DNA from: Planctomycetaceae bacterium
GTDB lineage: Bacteria > Planctomycetota > Planctomycetia > Pirellulales > Pirellulaceae
Length of the DNA stretch: 47,883 bases
Direction of reading: 5' to 3'
Assembly: GCA_012959465.1 (NCBI GenBank)
Contig: DUDC01000010.1
Span: forward strand, 1 to 47,883
Both the position numbers and the translations under genes were made by a program. Below are positions 1 through 8,041 of this stretch, in pieces; positions within the stretch are counted from its first letter, which is position 1; every line of letters starts with the position of its first letter. Under the pieces are notes generated by a model that saw only the letters and a program-made list of their open reading frames with translations, was not told the origin of the DNA and did not search any database.

Positions 1-76
1 CGATTCCTCCCAACTCTGGATTTATTGCCTCCGTCTCCGTCGCCGTTTAACAAGACCCGACACTAGCGTGTACGGA

Positions 77-2182
77 TCAGTCCAACTCCTCCTCGGCCCG
101 GTGTGGAATGAAAACATTGCGACTCGATTCTTTGGCAGCCCGGACCCGGTTGCACGCTTCTTCATAGAGGTAACTCTGGCAGCGGAATGGTGTGGCGCCT
201 TGAATCTGTTTGTAACTGCCGTCGGGTTGAAGCCACGTTGCTTTTACATTGTCCGAGAAATAGGTTTCTAGAATGGCCACCAGTCGCTTGCGGCAAGCGA
301 TGTCGTCGACTGGAATCAGTAGCTCGACCCGTCGATCCAGGTTGCGTGGCATCCAGTCGGCGCTGGAGATCACGACCTGTTCTGCGCCGCCATGATGGAA
401 ATAGGCGATACGAGCGTGCTCCAGATAGCGATCGACGATGCTGACAACCTGAATGTTCTCGCTCAGACCGGCGACACCAGGTCGCAGGCAGCAGATGCCG
501 CGGACATTGAGCTTCACCGAGACTCCCGCTTGCGACGCCTCGTAGAGCCGATCGATGATTTCCGGGTCGACCAAGGAGTTGAGTTTGGCAACAATTTTTG
601 CATGTTGGCCCTGCCGCTTGCGTTCGGTCTCACCGGAGATCAACTCGACCAGCTTATCTCGCAAGGTCAGCGGGGCGGCCTCAAGTTTCCGAAACTCGAT
701 CGGATGCGAAAAACCGGTAATCGCGTTAAAAAACGCTGAGACATCTCGTCCCAGCGGCTCGTCGCAGGTCAGGAGGCTGATGTCACCGTACAAACGGGCC
801 GTTTTCTCGTTGTAGTTTCCGGTACCAAAATGGAGGTACCGTTGTACACCTGTCGGCTCGCGGCGGACGACCATGCAGGTTTTCGCATGTGTCTTGAGAC
901 CTTGAACGCCGTAAATGACTTGAACGTTGGCATGTTCGAGGTGCCGCGCCCATTCGATGTTGCGGGCTTCATCGAAGCGAGCTTTGAGCTCGACAACGGC
1001 GGTGACGTGTTTGCCGTTTTCGGCCGCCCGCTGTAAGGCGGCGATGATCGGGCTGTTCTTGCTGGTTCGATACAACGTCTGTTTGATCGCCAGAACATCG
1101 GGATCGTCCGCAGCCTCCTGTAGCAGTCGAATCACCGGGTCGAACTGATCGTAGGGGTGATGGAGCAGAATATCATGGTCGGCAATGTTCTCGAACATGC
1201 TCTGCTTCGCATCGATATCCGGCGAAGCCTGTGGCGGCCAGTCCGGGTCACGCAATGACTCGAACCCTTGAATCTCGCTCAAGCCAAAAAAACAAGAGAG
1301 GTCGATGGGCCCCGGCACACGCGTGATTTGAGTTTCATCGATCTTCAAGGACTCCATTAGAAATTGCAATGTGGTATCGTCTGCCGTTGACGACAATTCC
1401 AGGCGAACACAGTCGCTGTCCCGGCGAGCTGCCAGAATCTCTCGGATTCCAATCATCAAGTCGGCCGCGGCGTCTTCCTGTACGCTCATGTCGGCATTGC
1501 GCGAGATCCGGAACGGGACGCACTGTTGAATTTCCATCCCAGGGAAGAAGTCCAACAAGAAATGCTCGATCGCGTCTTCCAACAGGATATAGGCGTAGCC
1601 TCGTTCGGAGGGGAGTGTCAGCCGACGTGTAGCCGCACGTGGGCAGGGAATGATGGCGAACCGAGGTGCATCATCGCCTTCGACCGGCCCCAATCGAATA
1701 CATAAATTCAACGCCAGATTGACCAAAAGCGGAAAAGGGCGATCTTCCGTGATGGCCGACGGCGAAACCACGGGCAGGATCTCTTGCTCAAAAATATTCC
1801 GTAGTGCCCCTAACTGCCGCTCGCTTAGGCCACTGTCGCTATAGCGAGTAATTCCCTCCGCCGCCAGCGCCGGCTCGACTTCATCGAGGAAACACCGATA
1901 CATCTCAGCGACGATCTCGGTAGCACTCTCGCCGATTGCCGTCAATTGCTCGCTGGCAGTGCGCCCCGATGGATCGTGTTGGACCTTGCCGGCCTGTTGC
2001 ACCCATTGCAGGCCGCCGACACGAACCATAAAGAACTCGTCGAGGTTGGAAGCGGTGATCGCGAGAAACTTGAGTCGTTCTAATAGTGGATTCGCGTTGT
2101 CTTGCGCTTCACGCAGCACGCGTTGGTTGAATCGTAGCCAGCTTAGTTCGCGATTAAAATAACGTGAAGGATCGGCGTTCAT
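77..2182 (-). CDS. ppk: Polyphosphate kinase Ppk1
   Basis: This 701-residue protein matches the usual Ppk1 length and makes inorganic polyphosphate from the gamma-phosphate of ATP in the cytoplasm. The N-terminal helical domain begins with the typical YFNRELSWLRFN stretch. The catalytic part holds LKTHAK, whose His is the expected autophosphorylation site, followed by HFGTGNYNEKTA, and a second phospholipase-D-like half with FHHGG and SSADWMPRNLDRR. The ATG has no clear ribosome binding site. It lies 60 bases after the stop of the Ppx/GppA-type gene on the same strand, so synthesis and breakdown of polyphosphate are probably encoded in one operon. Family assignment is secure. Confidence 0.96.
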   Translation of the reverse strand: MNADPSRYFNRELSWLRFNQRVLREAQDNANPLLERLKFLAITASNLDEFFMVRVGGLQWVQQAGKVQHDPSGRTASEQLTAIGESATEIVAEMYRCFLDEVEPALAAEGITRYSDSGLSERQLGALRNIFEQEILPVVSPSAITEDRPFPLLVNLALNLCIRLGPVEGDDAPRFAIIPCPRAATRRLTLPSERGYAYILLEDAIEHFLLDFFPGMEIQQCVPFRISRNADMSVQEDAAADLMIGIREILAARRDSDCVRLELSSTADDTTLQFLMESLKIDETQITRVPGPIDLSCFFGLSEIQGFESLRDPDWPPQASPDIDAKQSMFENIADHDILLHHPYDQFDPVIRLLQEAADDPDVLAIKQTLYRTSKNSPIIAALQRAAENGKHVTAVVELKARFDEARNIEWARHLEHANVQVIYGVQGLKTHAKTCMVVRREPTGVQRYLHFGTGNYNEKTARLYGDISLLTCDEPLGRDVSAFFNAITGFSHPIEFRKLEAAPLTLRDKLVELISGETERKRQGQHAKIVAKLNSLVDPEIIDRLYEASQAGVSVKLNVRGICCLRPGVAGLSENIQVVSIVDRYLEHARIAYFHHGGAEQVVISSADWMPRNLDRRVELLIPVDDIACRKRLVAILETYFSDNVKATWLQPDGSYKQIQGATPFRCQSYLYEEACNRVRAAKESSRNVFIPHRAEEELD

Positions 2183-2242
2183 TAAGTCGTTATCGGTTGA
2201 GAGAATGGACGTGGGGACAAATTGCGGATTTTGTGGGCTGAG

Positions 2243-3823
2243 CTAGCTTTTGCGATCGACACGCAAATGGACAGGAAGCCCATAGATTTCCTCGAAGAGA
2301 CTCCCTGATTGCCTTAGCGCCAATTGCTCCAATGCCAAGTCCTCGACACCGGTGACGTGAATGTCAATCGAGTTGCGTCGCCTCTGATATCGAAAGTGAG
2401 TTATGCGTTGGCTGCGCGATGCGTCGAGGGCTTTGGCCAGACGCAACAGGGCTGCCATTTTGGAAACAGCGACGCGTTGGTCGCGGCGCAATGAAGTGTA
2501 TGCTTCGTGCGATTGCTGAGGTGAGGCGCGGCGATGGTAACGGGCGATCAAAGCGACCAGTGTCAATTCTTGACCACTGAGTCCAAACAGCTCGCTGTTG
2601 CGGATCAAGTACATCGTATGCTTGTGATAGCTGCGGACATTCACGTACTTGCCGATTTCGTGCAGGATCGCGGCGGTTGCCAGCAGCGTCTCATAGCGTT
2701 GATCCATTTGATGTTCGGCCTCGAGGCGAACAAACAGCTGTTTGGCAATCTCGGCAATGTGCAGGGCATGTTGTTCATCCGAGTGATATTTTCGCGCTAG
2801 ATCGACCGCTGAGCGAATCACTTGGCGACGAAGTTCGCTGGTCCAACCTTCGCTTACGGCCATTTCCTGCAGCATGCCGTCACGAAGATTTGTGTTGGTC
2901 ACCAGTATTTCTTTCAGTCCAAATGACTGAGCCAAAGTCAGGTTGGAAAGCAACGCTGGACCGATAATTTCAGCTTCCGGAAATGTCAGGTGATATCGGC
3001 GTACGACTTCATCGTCGGAGAGGTCAAGGATCGTTGCGACCAAGCGTTCTAATTCAGAGACGTTGACCCGCGCCAGTTCACCGGCCCGCCATTCGGGCAA
3101 CAGTTGGCGAGTCGCGAAACGCATGTCTCCACCGAGCGCCATCATTTGGACCTGAGAAGAGGAGACTTCATTCCCGACTTCGTCTACCGTTCGCAAGATC
3201 TCGTTGTTCATTAATTCTCGGACTTGTGACGCGGGAGTTCGGTATGCTTCCAGAGTTTTCCGCAAACGCATCGCGCCCAATCGATAGGTGTGCGAGAACA
3301 TTACGTTGGGTCCACGTACGACAATCAACTCCGTGCTCCCGCCGCCCACTTCGACGACCAGGACACGCCCGGATTGCAATGTCTCGTCGGCTTGCAAATA
3401 GGGGAGCACGCCCAGATAGGTAATCCGGTTGACCTCGCCTTCGTCCAGGGTTTGAACTTGCAGGCCAGTGGCAATATAGATGCGATCGACAAAGGCCAAG
3501 CGGTTGCGCGCCTCGCGAACGGCGCTGGTGGCAACCGCGCGGACGTCCTTTCCCAGGTCGATTTGGTATTCGGAGATCATTCGCCGATAGCTCTTTAGAA
3601 TCCGTACGCACTGTTCGATGGTCTCTTTGCGAAGAACGCCCCTGGTAAACGTGTCCTTGCCCAGACTTGCCGTCTGAGAGAGTGTTTCCAGAGTCCGAAT
3701 CCGACCATCAGTTGTGATCTCGGCAATCGCTAGACGGATCGACGTCGCGCCGATATCGATAACAGCCACCGGGCGAACACCGTGGGCACTGTCTCGTTGG
3801 CTCTGCGTTGCGACCTCTGTCAT
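2243..3823 (-). CDS. ppx: Ppx/GppA family phosphatase (exopolyphosphatase) with HD-type C-terminal domain
   Basis: The 526-residue protein has an N-terminal ASKHA-fold phosphatase domain with VIDIGATSIRLAIAEI (phosphate loop 1) and VVEVGGGSTELIVV (loop 2). The C-terminal HD-like helical domain carries HALHIAEIAKQLF and AAILHEIGKYVN. Members hydrolyse polyphosphate ends and/or pppGpp; the sequence does not decide which. An open frame continues 18 codons further upstream, but I chose the ATG at 3823 because GGAGG lies seven bases before it and because it falls just after the stop of the ROK gene (27 bases). Located directly upstream of ppk, it likely forms a polyphosphate operon with it. Confidence 0.93.
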   Translation of the reverse strand: MTEVATQSQRDSAHGVRPVAVIDIGATSIRLAIAEITTDGRIRTLETLSQTASLGKDTFTRGVLRKETIEQCVRILKSYRRMISEYQIDLGKDVRAVATSAVREARNRLAFVDRIYIATGLQVQTLDEGEVNRITYLGVLPYLQADETLQSGRVLVVEVGGGSTELIVVRGPNVMFSHTYRLGAMRLRKTLEAYRTPASQVRELMNNEILRTVDEVGNEVSSSQVQMMALGGDMRFATRQLLPEWRAGELARVNVSELERLVATILDLSDDEVVRRYHLTFPEAEIIGPALLSNLTLAQSFGLKEILVTNTNLRDGMLQEMAVSEGWTSELRRQVIRSAVDLARKYHSDEQHALHIAEIAKQLFVRLEAEHQMDQRYETLLATAAILHEIGKYVNVRSYHKHTMYLIRNSELFGLSGQELTLVALIARYHRRASPQQSHEAYTSLRRDQRVAVSKMAALLRLAKALDASRSQRITHFRYQRRRNSIDIHVTGVEDLALEQLALRQSGSLFEEIYGLPVHLRVDRKS

Positions 3824-3849
3824 GCGTTTTCCTCCACGACCGATTCGTC

Positions 3850-4824
3850 TTAGTTCCCGTGTAGATGTTCGACCCAACCCGCGGCTCCCAGGACGGTCGA
3901 GTCGTCTCCCAATTGTGCCGCCGTTACCTGGAATGTGGACTGAAATGAATCCATGGCCCGCCGCTGCGCTGAGTCGTTGACGTGTTTGACGAACAGCTTC
4001 GGCATTGCCTCCACGAGACCTCCGCCCAACACGACACAGTCTGGCCCAAGCAGGTGGACGACGCTGGCCACGGCCGAGCCAATTTGGTTGGCAGCTTGAG
4101 TGACGATTTCGATCACTGCTTCTTCACCCGCTTCGATGCTTGCCGCGATCACGCCACTACGAATCTCCGAGATGTTCGTGCCGGCCTTGGCCAGGATCGT
4201 GGGAGCTTCGCCACGGTAGGCTACTTTGGCAATTTCCGCAGCAATTGCCAATCGACTGCTCTCAGTTTCTAGACAGCCTAGCCGCCCACAGCCACATAAA
4301 CGGCCCTCCGGACGGACTTGAATGTGGCCAATTTCGAGGCATGAACTTTGGGCACCGCACAAGATCTCGCCATTGGCCACAAAACCACCGCCAATACCAG
4401 TCCCCGGAAAGACACCCAAAACATGAGTTGCCTTTTTGGCCGCACCAAACCGAGACTCACCATACACACCGATATCGACGTCGTTGGCGATCTCCACCGG
4501 GCAGGCGAATTCGTCCTGCACCAACGTCTTAAGGGGCACGTCGACCCATGATAAATTGACCGCTTCGCGAACCACACCGTTGACCATGTCGACTGGGCTG
4601 GGGCAACCGATGCCGATCCCGCTGACCTGCTCGGCTTCGACATCGGCATCGACCAAGGCCTCGCGAATGGTGGTCACGATGCGACCCACGCCAACCTCTT
4701 GGCCTTCATGACCGCGGGTCTTTCGCCGTTTCTTGCCGAGTTTTCCGAAACGGTCGTCGAACACAACGGCCATCATTTTGGTTCCACCCAAATCGAATCC
4801 TACCCACACTTTTCCTGATCTCAT
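3850..4824 (-). CDS. ROK family sugar kinase (glucokinase-like)
   Basis: This 324-residue protein begins with the ATP-binding motif VGFDLGGTK. It contains GTGIGGGFV, the sugar-contact region EIGHIQV, and the zinc motif CGCGRLGCLE that defines ROK proteins (Repressor, ORF, Kinase). There is no N-terminal helix-turn-helix, so it is a kinase and not a repressor. It probably phosphorylates glucose or another hexose with ATP; ROK kinases vary in substrate (glucose, N-acetylmannosamine, allose, N-acetylglucosamine), so specificity is open. The ATG is preceded by GGAG seven bases upstream. It is the first gene of a probable three-gene transcript with ppx and ppk. Confidence 0.92.
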   Translation of the reverse strand: MRSGKVWVGFDLGGTKMMAVVFDDRFGKLGKKRRKTRGHEGQEVGVGRIVTTIREALVDADVEAEQVSGIGIGCPSPVDMVNGVVREAVNLSWVDVPLKTLVQDEFACPVEIANDVDIGVYGESRFGAAKKATHVLGVFPGTGIGGGFVANGEILCGAQSSCLEIGHIQVRPEGRLCGCGRLGCLETESSRLAIAAEIAKVAYRGEAPTILAKAGTNISEIRSGVIAASIEAGEEAVIEIVTQAANQIGSAVASVVHLLGPDCVVLGGGLVEAMPKLFVKHVNDSAQRRAMDSFQSTFQVTAAQLGDDSTVLGAAGWVEHLHGN

Positions 4825-5031
4825 GCACTACTCCAACTCGCGATGTCCTTCCAGACGGATGAAACCCATTGTCGGGCTTAGTCGGTGACGGCTCAACCAT
4901 ACTGCGCAAGAGATCGGCAATGCGTGGTGGGAGCGGTCGCAGCTTTGGATTGGCGGAACTATTTGGGTGGGGAGCAGAGACGCTCCCGAAACGTAGCTGA
5001 CGGAAAACCGTCATTAGCCGCATAACGTGCA

Positions 5032-5277
5032 CTAGTAGGTGAACAAGACCAGCCCCGTGACGCAGAGCCCGATCGGTTTCCACACGCGCGAGTTTGTCGC
5101 GTAGGCGTAGGCGGGCGACACCACGGTATGGACGCAACCAAGTCCGACAAGGCGCGAAAACAATATCGGCTCCCACGTAAGACTGACAAAAATGGTCCAA
5201 AGAACCAATGTGAGCCAGTTCGCCGGCTGTTTCGAACGCCAGCACGGTGGGAGGTATCGCAAGAGAGATGAGGGCAT
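5032..5277 (-). CDS. Possible small membrane protein, unrecognised
   Basis: An 81-codon ATG frame whose product is hydrophobic, with a likely membrane segment near residues 20-35 and another at the C-terminus (GLCVTGLVLF). A GGGGT run sits almost against the ATG, which is too close for a good ribosome binding site. It lies downstream of the fliA terminator and upstream of the ROK gene. Competing open frames on both strands cover the same stretch, so it may be a chance ORF. I assign no function. Confidence 0.25.
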   Translation of the reverse strand: MPSSLLRYLPPCWRSKQPANWLTLVLWTIFVSLTWEPILFSRLVGLGCVHTVVSPAYAYATNSRVWKPIGLCVTGLVLFTY

Positions 5278-5331
5278 CACCCCATAGTAACTAGAACGGT
5301 GGCCAGCACGCAGAAAAAATGAGATCCAATC

Positions 5332-5363
5332 AAAAAACCGGCACAACGTTACTGTCGTGTCGG
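5332..5363 (-). terminator. Rho-independent terminator of fliA
   Basis: Read on the minus strand, a ten-base stem (CCGACACGAC against GTTGTGCCGG, one mismatch and one G-U pair) with a six-base loop is followed directly by six T residues. It starts 33 bases after the fliA stop codon and so ends the fliA transcript before the ROK gene. Confidence 0.8.
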
Positions 5364-5395
5364 TTTTCCAAGGAGGTGATTCGCTGCGTTCGAAC

Positions 5396-6181
5396 TCAAG
5401 TCCCAAATTCGGGTCGTCGTCGTCCCAATTGCAACTGCAGTCGTTGAACGATACTGCTGTGCATCTGGCTGACACGACTCTCGCTAAGATCGAGCGTTGC
5501 GCCGATCTCCTTCATTGTGAGCTCTTCGTAGTAATAGAGGATGATAATTAGACGTTCGTTGCGACTGAGCCCCTTGGTAACGAGCCTCATCAGGTCGTTC
5601 TTGTACACCCGACGGGTTGGATCCTCACCCTTCTTGTCCTCGAGGACGTCGATCTCTCGAACGTCCTTGTAACTGTCCGTCTCGTACCACTTCTTGTTGA
5701 GAGAAATAAGATTGACAGCGTTGGCTTCGAGGACCATTTTCTCAAGCTCTCCCACGCTCAGCGACATATGGTGTGCGAGTTCTTTAGCCGTGGGCTGTCT
5801 TCCCATGCGAGCTTCTAGAGTCTTGTTCGCTTCGGCGAGCTTGCTGGCTTTGGAGCGGACGAGCCGAGGCACCCAATCCATGGTCCGCAATTCGTCTAAC
5901 ATCGCCCCGCGTATCCGCGGCACGCAGTACGTCTCAAACTTAACACCACGACTCATATCGAACGCGTCAATTGCGTCCATTAGGCCAAAAACTCCAGCGG
6001 ATGTGAGGTCGTCTAATTCGACGCCTTCCGGGAGTCTCGCCCAAATTCGTTCCCCGTTATATCGAACAAGCGGAAGGTACCGTTCAACCAACCGATTTCG
6101 AAGCTGCTTGTTGGTGGAATCTGCTTTGTACGACTTCCAGACTCTCTGAATGTCATCTGCCGGTGCAATGGTCGTGGCCAT
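5396..6181 (-). CDS. fliA: Flagellar sigma factor sigma-28
   Basis: This 261-residue sigma factor directs RNA polymerase to late flagellar promoters. Region 2 is seen in the run from YLPLVRYNGERIW through DDLTSAGVFGLMDAID, RGVKFETYCVPRIRGAM and DELRTMDWVPR, which is typical of FliA/WhiG. Region 3 follows (MGRQPTAKELAHHM), and region 4 carries the recognition helix in LTMKEIGATLDLSESRVSQMHSS. The ATG has a strong GGAGG six bases upstream. It sits downstream of flhA, flhF and the FlhG-like gene in the same direction, the classical flhA-flhF-flhG-fliA order, and is closed by an intrinsic terminator. Confidence 0.95.
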   Translation of the reverse strand: MATTIAPADDIQRVWKSYKADSTNKQLRNRLVERYLPLVRYNGERIWARLPEGVELDDLTSAGVFGLMDAIDAFDMSRGVKFETYCVPRIRGAMLDELRTMDWVPRLVRSKASKLAEANKTLEARMGRQPTAKELAHHMSLSVGELEKMVLEANAVNLISLNKKWYETDSYKDVREIDVLEDKKGEDPTRRVYKNDLMRLVTKGLSRNERLIIILYYYEELTMKEIGATLDLSESRVSQMHSSIVQRLQLQLGRRRPEFGT

Positions 6182-6264
6182 GCAATCCTCCGTGATTCAT
6201 CGGCCTAGGTGCGGCACGAACTCCATTTCCGACTCGCGTCCTGCGAGCCAGGCTCGGCGAACAG

Positions 6265-6510
6265 TTACGCTGTTCCCTCGCCTTCCGTTTCCGGTTTCGC
6301 TGCTAAACTCTCCTGAAACTGACTCAGTACCGAATCTCGAACCGTCATTTCGCCAATCGCTCCAAGTACATAGCCAAATCCGGCGAATAGCACCAGGGTG
6401 ACTGTCGCAATCTTCAATGTTGACTCGACACCGGCTTGGTGTAACACACCGCGAATAATGACTGTGGCGAAAGCCAATGGACCAAGGATCCGAGCGTAAT
6501 CTTGGCCCAT
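6265..6510 (-). CDS. Small two-helix membrane protein in the flagellar operon
   Basis: The product is 81 residues with two predicted membrane segments (around LGPLAFATVIIRGVL and IATVTLVLFAGFGYVLGAI) and a polar C-terminal tail. I chose ATG 6510 because GGAG stands eight bases before it; a GTG three codons earlier overlaps that same GGAG and is unlikely. It lies between the FlhG-like gene and fliA on the same strand, so it is probably co-transcribed with flagellar genes. I do not recognise the family. A role in flagellar assembly is inferred from position only. Confidence 0.7.
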   Translation of the reverse strand: MGQDYARILGPLAFATVIIRGVLHQAGVESTLKIATVTLVLFAGFGYVLGAIGEMTVRDSVLSQFQESLAAKPETEGEGTA

Positions 6511-6631
6511 CGTGTCCACTCCTGCGTAAAGTCGCTCTAACCGGTCTAACTTAACACAGCGCTGTGGGGCGTCGCGCCTTCTGTCTATCGGCGCTCCTTA
6601 TCATTAGGGTTTAGTCGATTCTATTATTTGT

Positions 6632-6847
6632 TCAGGATTTAACGATTTTAGGGCTGTGGGTCACTTGCGGGTGCGTCAGACGGGTCGCCAATTGTCGTGC
6701 AATGGTTGTCGTTCCCACGCCGGGACAGGCGCCCACGACTGCGATTAGCGATTGCCTATTGACCTGACGCAGTGGGACGACGTTTTGGCTAGCCGTGGGC
6801 GTCTGTCGGGCCAGACCGCGCAACTCGGTCGCCTGATTTTGAATCAC
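6632..6847 (-). CDS. Miniature FlhG-like protein (FlhF-activating motif, degenerate P-loop, truncated)
   Basis: This frame codes for only 71 residues, against about 270-300 for FlhG/YlxH. It has NQATELRGL near the N-terminus, matching the DQAxxLRxL element with which FlhG stimulates the FlhF GTPase. The P-loop region reads VVGACPGVGTTTIARQL: both lysines of the MinD-type KGGxGKT motif are absent. The protein ends about 20 residues later, before any Walker B or membrane-targeting segment. The GTG start has AAGGAG nine bases upstream, and the gene begins 13 bases after flhF, so translation is likely. It may be an activating peptide without ATPase activity, or the remnant of a full flhG; no further flhG sequence is visible downstream. 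Confidence 0.7.
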   Translation of the reverse strand: MIQNQATELRGLARQTPTASQNVVPLRQVNRQSLIAVVGACPGVGTTTIARQLATRLTHPQVTHSPKIVKS

Positions 6848-6860
6848 CGTCTGTGTCTCC

Positions 6861-8012
6861 TTAAACGTCTGCCTCGATGAATGGCTTGCCCAAGATTTCG
6901 CGGCTCAGGCTTAGGGCGTCTGCCAGTGCAATGTCATCGGGGACGTCTTGACCGTCCGTGACATAACTCAACGGTAATCCCGTTTTGATGACGGACCACA
7001 ATGCTCCCAGCGTGGGAGCTTCGTCTAACTTAGTCAACAACAGCGATGTGATTCCAACTTCCCGAAATGTAGCCAATGAACGTGACAGGCTGGAGGCTCC
7101 CGCGACAACGCTGAGTACCAAATAGATTTCATGCGGTTTCGCTTCATGAATGATGGCCATCAGCTCGCGCAGCCGGATCTCGTCCAGGGGGCTTCGGCCG
7201 GCCGTGTCGATCAAGATGAGATCCAAGTTGCCCAGCTTTTCCAATGCGGCCCGCATTTCGGTGGGAGACGAGACGACCTCCATCGGAAGATCGATGATCT
7301 CCGCGTACGTTTTTAGTTGTTCGACGGCAGCAATTCGATAAGTGTCGACAGTGATCAGACCGACCCGATGATTCTCACGGAGACGATGGTTGGCGGCCAG
7401 CTTGGCAATCGTGGTCGTCTTGCCAACGCCGGTTGGACCAACCAACGCGACGATTTGAGGACTTCCGTCCTTGATTTCGGTCGGCCCACGCACGGCGATC
7501 CGCCGTGCTATCAACTCCGCCAACGGTTGCCAGATATCTCGTCCTCCATCCTTGTCAACCCTTACGTGGTAGTGCGTCAAGTCCGCAATCAATTGCTCCG
7601 CGTCCCGAAGGGGAAAATCAAGACTCAGCAAGTGTTCAAATGCAGATTGTTCTTCATCATTGCGTTTGGGGCGTTGAGACGGTTCGTGAATCAGCTGTTC
7701 GACCATCAACCGTAGGTGACGAATTTCGTTTTGGATGGCACGGTCCTCCGACGAGGCAAGTTCAGCGTCGGTCCCCGCAGCTGTGCTTTCCTTCGTCGTA
7801 TCGCGCTGCGGCACCGGCGGAGCGAGGCGGCTTGGCACACGGAAGTCCTTTGACGCTGTGACCTCGATCTGGGTCCGTCCAGTCAACCAGCCCAACATGC
7901 CACGCTTCAGTTGTCGAGTATGAAGGACCGCTGCTTGAGGACCCAGGTGAGTTCTTACCAACTGCAACGCCTGCTGCATCGATTTCGCTCGAAATGTACG
8001 TATGTCCGTCAT
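6861..8012 (-). CDS. flhF: Flagellar biosynthesis SRP-type GTPase FlhF
   Basis: A 383-residue member of the SRP GTPase family, which sets flagellar position and number at the cell pole. The N-terminal B domain (about residues 1-110) begins with MTDIRTFRAKSMQQAL, the usual FlhF start. The NG domain contains VALVGPTGVGKTTTIAKLA (G1), LITVDTYRIAAVEQL (G2), LILIDTAGR (G3) and LLLTKLDEA (G4). It follows flhA by 29 bases and precedes the FlhG-like mini gene by 13 bases, so all three are probably one transcript. The ATG start is preceded by a weak GAGAG. Confidence 0.95.
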   Translation of the reverse strand: MTDIRTFRAKSMQQALQLVRTHLGPQAAVLHTRQLKRGMLGWLTGRTQIEVTASKDFRVPSRLAPPVPQRDTTKESTAAGTDAELASSEDRAIQNEIRHLRLMVEQLIHEPSQRPKRNDEEQSAFEHLLSLDFPLRDAEQLIADLTHYHVRVDKDGGRDIWQPLAELIARRIAVRGPTEIKDGSPQIVALVGPTGVGKTTTIAKLAANHRLRENHRVGLITVDTYRIAAVEQLKTYAEIIDLPMEVVSSPTEMRAALEKLGNLDLILIDTAGRSPLDEIRLRELMAIIHEAKPHEIYLVLSVVAGASSLSRSLATFREVGITSLLLTKLDEAPTLGALWSVIKTGLPLSYVTDGQDVPDDIALADALSLSREILGKPFIEADV

Positions 8013-8041
8013 AGTTCGCTCTCATTTCGCCGGAAATAGGG

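Larger units (their letters stand above)
4825..5395. other. Intergenic region between the ROK gene and fliA
   Basis: This stretch of about 570 bases holds the fliA terminator (5332-5363), the leader of the ROK-ppx-ppk transcript and possibly one small membrane ORF (5032-5277, minus). I see no RNA gene. The plus strand carries AAGGAGGTGAT at 5370-5380, a full match to the anti-Shine-Dalgarno complement, but no start codon with a credible frame follows. Confidence 0.5.

Noticed and set aside
4706-5245. 179-codon minus-strand frame overlapping the ROK gene start
   Set aside because: It overlaps the 5' end of the ROK gene in another frame, and the product is arginine- and proline-rich without a recognisable pattern.
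5370-5380. AAGGAGGTGAT on the plus strand, equal to the full complement of the 16S rRNA tail; its other strand looks like a 16S 3' end
   Set aside because: No start codon with a credible reading frame follows on the plus strand, and the flanks do not resemble 16S rRNA, so it is probably chance.
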